A DNA stretch of 17,587 nt. Source: Candidatus Bipolaricaulota bacterium. GTDB lineage: Bacteria > Bipolaricaulota > Bipolaricaulia > UBA7950 > UBA9294. Both the position numbers and the translations under genes were made by a program. The notes beneath the pieces are model-generated. The model had not been told where the DNA came from. It saw nothing but the letters and a program-made list of their open reading frames with translations, and did not search any database. The stretch lies in the NCBI GenBank assembly GCA_023132545.1, contig JAGLYB010000031.1, positions 1-17,587 of the forward strand. The letters run 5' to 3'. Positions 15,062 to 17,587 of the stretch are shown here, piece after piece. Numbering within the stretch: position 1 is the first letter of the stretch; each line of letters starts with the position of its first letter.

Positions 15062-16072
15062 TCAGTCAAAGGATATCAGAACTTTGACGGCGTCCTGGGC
15101 TTTGGATGTTTCGATCGCCTCGATGGCCTGTTCAAATGGGAAGGTATGCGTGATCAACGGTCGGACATCGAGAATTTTCTTAGCGACAAGTTCATGAATT
15201 CGCTCGTACGCGTATAGCGACGCGTCAGATGTCAACAGATCGACTTCACGTCGCACGAGGTGAATGAAGTCGAACGATACCGGACCTGCCGGTATTCCGA
15301 CCATCATGATCTTGCCGGCCGATCGCACAAGGCGGACCGATTCGGCAATCGTATCAGGCCGTCCCACAGCCTCGATGACGATGTCCGCTCCGCTTCCGTT
15401 GGTTTCCTCCATCACAACAGCTTCGAGATCCTCGTCCGGCGGCCGGACGACACGGTGTGCGCCCAGCTGCTTCGCCATGTCGAGTCGCCGTTGCCGGTGT
15501 CCGGATACGATAATCTTCTGACATCCAAATGCAACGACGCTCTCCAGGATGAACAGCCCGATCGGACCGGATCCCATCACGACCACCGTATCGGATGGTG
15601 TGGGGGCGGCACGGCAGACGGCGTGATAGCCAACGGCTGCCGGTTCAACCAGTGCGCCTTCTTCAGGAGTGAGTCCGGGCGGTGATGCAAACACCGAGTA
15701 GCCCGGCAACTTGAAGTATTCGGCGAATACACCATCAGCTTCGATACCCAAGTGTTGTCGATTCTGGCAGACATTATACCGCCCGGATCGACAGGCAAGG
15801 CAGTTCCCACAGATCACGATCGGGGATCCAACGACATGCTGCCCAGGCGTGACGTGGGTAACCCGGCGTCCGACTGCTTCCACAACGCCGGACGCTTCAT
15901 GTCCCATGACAATCCCATTCCGCGCGGGGAAGCTGCCACTCAACATGTGGGCGTCCGTTCCGCATACGGCAGCGAACTGTGTCCGGATCAGTACTTCGTC
16001 ATCTGAGATCTTCGGCTTCGGATAGTCCTTCAATCGAACCGCACCGGGGCCGTCAAATACCAACGCCTTCAT
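15062..16072 (-). CDS. Zinc-dependent medium-chain dehydrogenase (polyol/threonine dehydrogenase-like)
   Basis: A 336-residue MDR enzyme with both zinc sites. The catalytic site has C37 in VCGTDAHML, H58-E59 in MGHEASG and E143 in VEPAAVG. The structural site is C88, C91, C94 and C102. The cofactor site is VVVMGSGPIGLFILE (167-172). The strand-2 end reads IVSGHRQRR (188-195), lacking the acidic residue that selects NAD and rich in Arg, which suggests NADP (inference). ATG 16072 has AGAGGAG nine bases upstream; GTG 16075 is adjacent. It follows the creatininase-family gene by 34 bases. In the Thermotoga inositol route a similar enzyme (IolM) oxidises 2-keto-inositol before IolN opens the ring. 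A role with the neighbouring hydrolase is likely; identity as IolM is not proven. Confidence 0.93.
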   Translation of the reverse strand: MKALVFDGPGAVRLKDYPKPKISDDEVLIRTQFAAVCGTDAHMLSGSFPARNGIVMGHEASGVVEAVGRRVTHVTPGQHVVGSPIVICGNCLACRSGRYNVCQNRQHLGIEADGVFAEYFKLPGYSVFASPPGLTPEEGALVEPAAVGYHAVCRAAPTPSDTVVVMGSGPIGLFILESVVAFGCQKIIVSGHRQRRLDMAKQLGAHRVVRPPDEDLEAVVMEETNGSGADIVIEAVGRPDTIAESVRLVRSAGKIMMVGIPAGPVSFDFIHLVRREVDLLTSDASLYAYERIHELVAKKILDVRPLITHTFPFEQAIEAIETSKAQDAVKVLISFD

Positions 16073-16106
16073 CACGTCATGCTCCTCTCTTTGATTCCCT
16101 CAATTC

Positions 16107-17084
16107 CTACGGGGGGTAGGCGATCGTATACAAATGCCGTCCGCCGTCCCGCGGTCCTTGAATCACTGCGTCGAGTTCCTCAGGCGTTCGCTGGGTCATC
16201 TTCTCAATCGGAGGCAGAACGCCCGGTGGGAACGCTTCGAGAATGTCGTCATGTAGTTCCACCAAATAGTCGAGTACGGTCTTGACGCCATCGTAAGCCT
16301 TGTCTGGAGACGCCAACGTAGGTGAACCCACGACGCCTTCCGGCGTACAGCAGATCTCAAGTCCTCCCAGGCCGGCTTGTGCATGGCCCGGAATCGGTCG
16401 CTGATAGATATCGCCGCCGCCATCAACATGCCGCAACCCCTTCCCGTTCTTAAGGAAGCCGGATGACTGCGTATCCACTGCATCTTCAAGATGAATCATC
16501 TCGGGGAATAGGGCCATTGAGTACGACGTTTCGGCCTCATCAGCATGCTTAAACGGCGTATCGAACGGACCACCATGCGCCTTATCCATCAGCATCTTCG
16601 GGATAACCGTCGGCCAGTTGACAAACGCAAGAACGGCTGGGACCTGATAGGTCTTCATGAACTGGTGAATCGCATTCGGGATGACGTACTCCTGCCCGTG
16701 TCCATTCAACAAGATCTGCTTCCGAAAACCTGCGTTCCAGAATCCGGCAATCACGGCTCGCAGTACGGCTGTGAATGTGTCCTCGGGAATGATAACCGTA
16801 CCGGGCATGCCGAGGTGACCCCACGGATGCGAACCATACCAGATTGGTTGCGCAACCGTGCAGCCTGTTCTCTCAGCTACTTTTTCGGCCATTCGTGTAA
16901 CAAGGAACGTGTCCTCTCCAAACGGGGCTCCATCCCCATGTGCCTCGGTACTTCCCACCGGGATTATGATGGTGTCATCCTTCTCCAAGCGTTCCCGGAC
17001 TTCTCGTCCGGTCATGTTCTGGAAGTAAATACCGGAGGCTTGATCCATATGTCCACCCTTTGGTGGGAGATCCCATTGAGCCAT
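16107..17084 (-). CDS. Creatininase-family hydrolase, IolN-like (candidate 3-dehydro-scyllo-inosose hydrolase)
   Basis: A 325-residue creatininase-superfamily protein. PVGSTEAHGDGAPFGEDTF supplies E47, H49 and D58, which keep the spacing of the creatininase metal ligands (Glu-x-His, then Asp nine residues on). LLNGHGQE (H129) and HADEAETS (180-187) are the other family motifs. The family cuts cyclic amides or, in IolN, a cyclic diketone ring. The pattern IYFQNMTGREVRERL, the WYGSHPWGH segment and the position between two medium-chain dehydrogenases fit the IolN type better than creatinine, formamide or mycofactocin relatives. That subtype call is from memory and context. The start ATG 17084 has AGGAGG seven bases upstream and overlaps the preceding stop (TGATG). 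An in-frame ATG 12 codons on is a weaker alternative. Confidence 0.85.
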   Translation of the reverse strand: MAQWDLPPKGGHMDQASGIYFQNMTGREVRERLEKDDTIIIPVGSTEAHGDGAPFGEDTFLVTRMAEKVAERTGCTVAQPIWYGSHPWGHLGMPGTVIIPEDTFTAVLRAVIAGFWNAGFRKQILLNGHGQEYVIPNAIHQFMKTYQVPAVLAFVNWPTVIPKMLMDKAHGGPFDTPFKHADEAETSYSMALFPEMIHLEDAVDTQSSGFLKNGKGLRHVDGGGDIYQRPIPGHAQAGLGGLEICCTPEGVVGSPTLASPDKAYDGVKTVLDYLVELHDDILEAFPPGVLPPIEKMTQRTPEELDAVIQGPRDGGRHLYTIAYPP

Positions 17085-17587
17085 CAGCCATCCTCCTGAC
17101 GTACGTTGATCAATGCTTTCAGACCGCCCCGGCGGGCGATCAACTCAAATGCTTCCGCAACCTGCTCAAACGAGAATCGATGTGTGGCCAGATCGAGTGC
17201 TTTGACACTTCCTTCTTGTATCCGTGCAGCCGCACAAGCGAAATCGGCCGCGTCGTAGATGAATGAGCCATGAACCTCCAGCTCGCGCCATACGATCCAG
17301 CGAGTCTCCACCTGCGCCGCATCCATCGGAATGCCTGTGAGCACAATCCGTCCTCCGGGACGGGTCCGTTGCACTGCTGCTGGAACTGCAGCACAGACTC
17401 CAGCCGTTTCGATAACAGCATCAAAACCGGCTCCAACATGCTCGTTGAGCTGATCCTCTTGTGATACAGCACATACCGCGCCGAATTGCCGTGCCCAATC
17501 AAGACGCTCCGTGATTGGATCGAAGACCGTCACCTCTGCGCCTTCGAGCACTGCACAACGGACGGCGAACAATCCGATCGTTCCCGC
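17084..17587 (-). CDS. Medium-chain dehydrogenase, C-terminal half (5' end beyond the window)
   Basis: 168 codons, including the stop, of a zinc-type MDR protein; the frame stays open to the window edge. It begins inside the nucleotide-binding motif (AGTIGLFAV), followed by EVTVFDPITERLDWARQFGA, where Asp after strand 2 suggests NAD preference. FDAVIETAG, GGRIVLTGIP, and the terminal FSFEQVAEAFELIARRGGLKALI complete the typical C-terminal cofactor domain and lid. The zinc and catalytic residues lie outside the window. Its stop overlaps the creatininase-family start, so it is the upstream operon member. It is clearly diverged from the second MDR of the operon, not a recent tandem copy. Confidence 0.9.
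   Translation of the reverse strand, partial: AGTIGLFAVRCAVLEGAEVTVFDPITERLDWARQFGAVCAVSQEDQLNEHVGAGFDAVIETAGVCAAVPAAVQRTRPGGRIVLTGIPMDAAQVETRWIVWRELEVHGSFIYDAADFACAAARIQEGSVKALDLATHRFSFEQVAEAFELIARRGGLKALINVRQEDG

Noticed and set aside
16073..16081. Two-codon frame ATG-ACG-TGA overlapping the medium-chain dehydrogenase start
   Set aside because: The AGAGGAG site is only a couple of bases from this ATG, too close for initiation; it looks like a chance frame beside the true start.

Overview
This is a bacterial window of moderate GC content. It is almost entirely coding, with short intergenic gaps and many start/stop overlaps. No RNA gene, insertion sequence, phage gene or CRISPR array is visible. 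The gene content suggests an anaerobic or fermentative heterotroph: a GlpA-like dehydrogenase module with Cys-rich iron-sulfur partners, a two-subunit Fe-S fumarase, a malic enzyme and a creatininase-family ring hydrolase. Several of these arrangements are familiar from Thermotogota, Synergistota and related deep or candidate phyla. The sequence alone does not fix the phylum.

Left part (1-5491). The window opens inside what looks like the 3' part of a GEMM-I cyclic-di-GMP riboswitch. Its last helix contains the Shine-Dalgarno sequence and start codon of a secreted, acidic, repeat-tailed protein of unknown function, which ends at a strong rho-independent terminator. Converging on it from the minus strand is a compact housekeeping operon: RluA-type pseudouridine synthase, CYTH-domain enzyme, GNAT acetyltransferase and pyruvate kinase. 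A CMD/AhpD-like peroxidase-related gene follows after about 100 bases.

Middle (5492-10891). A 409-base intergenic stretch holds a candidate promoter overlapped by a perfect inverted repeat, placed directly before an IclR-family regulator. Next come an EamA (DMT) transporter and a three-gene redox module: a GlpA/LhgO-like FAD oxidoreductase with a C-terminal BFD-like Cys domain, a pyridine-nucleotide/FAD oxidoreductase, and a DUF1667 Cys protein. The three genes overlap by a few bases. No glycerol kinase or glycerol facilitator is present.

Right part (11093-17587, minus strand). A second tight operon converges on the first. In transcription order it is: the C-terminal half of a medium-chain dehydrogenase (runs off the window), a creatininase-family hydrolase resembling the IolN diketo-inositol hydrolase, a complete zinc-dependent medium-chain dehydrogenase, an Ldh2/Mdh2-type dehydrogenase, fumarase alpha, fumarase beta and malic enzyme. 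I read it as an accessory catabolic operon that oxidises and opens a polyol, cyclitol or keto-sugar ring and also carries a fumarate-to-malate-to-pyruvate branch. The IclR regulator, EamA transporter and FAD module may serve the same substrate. That link rests only on proximity.
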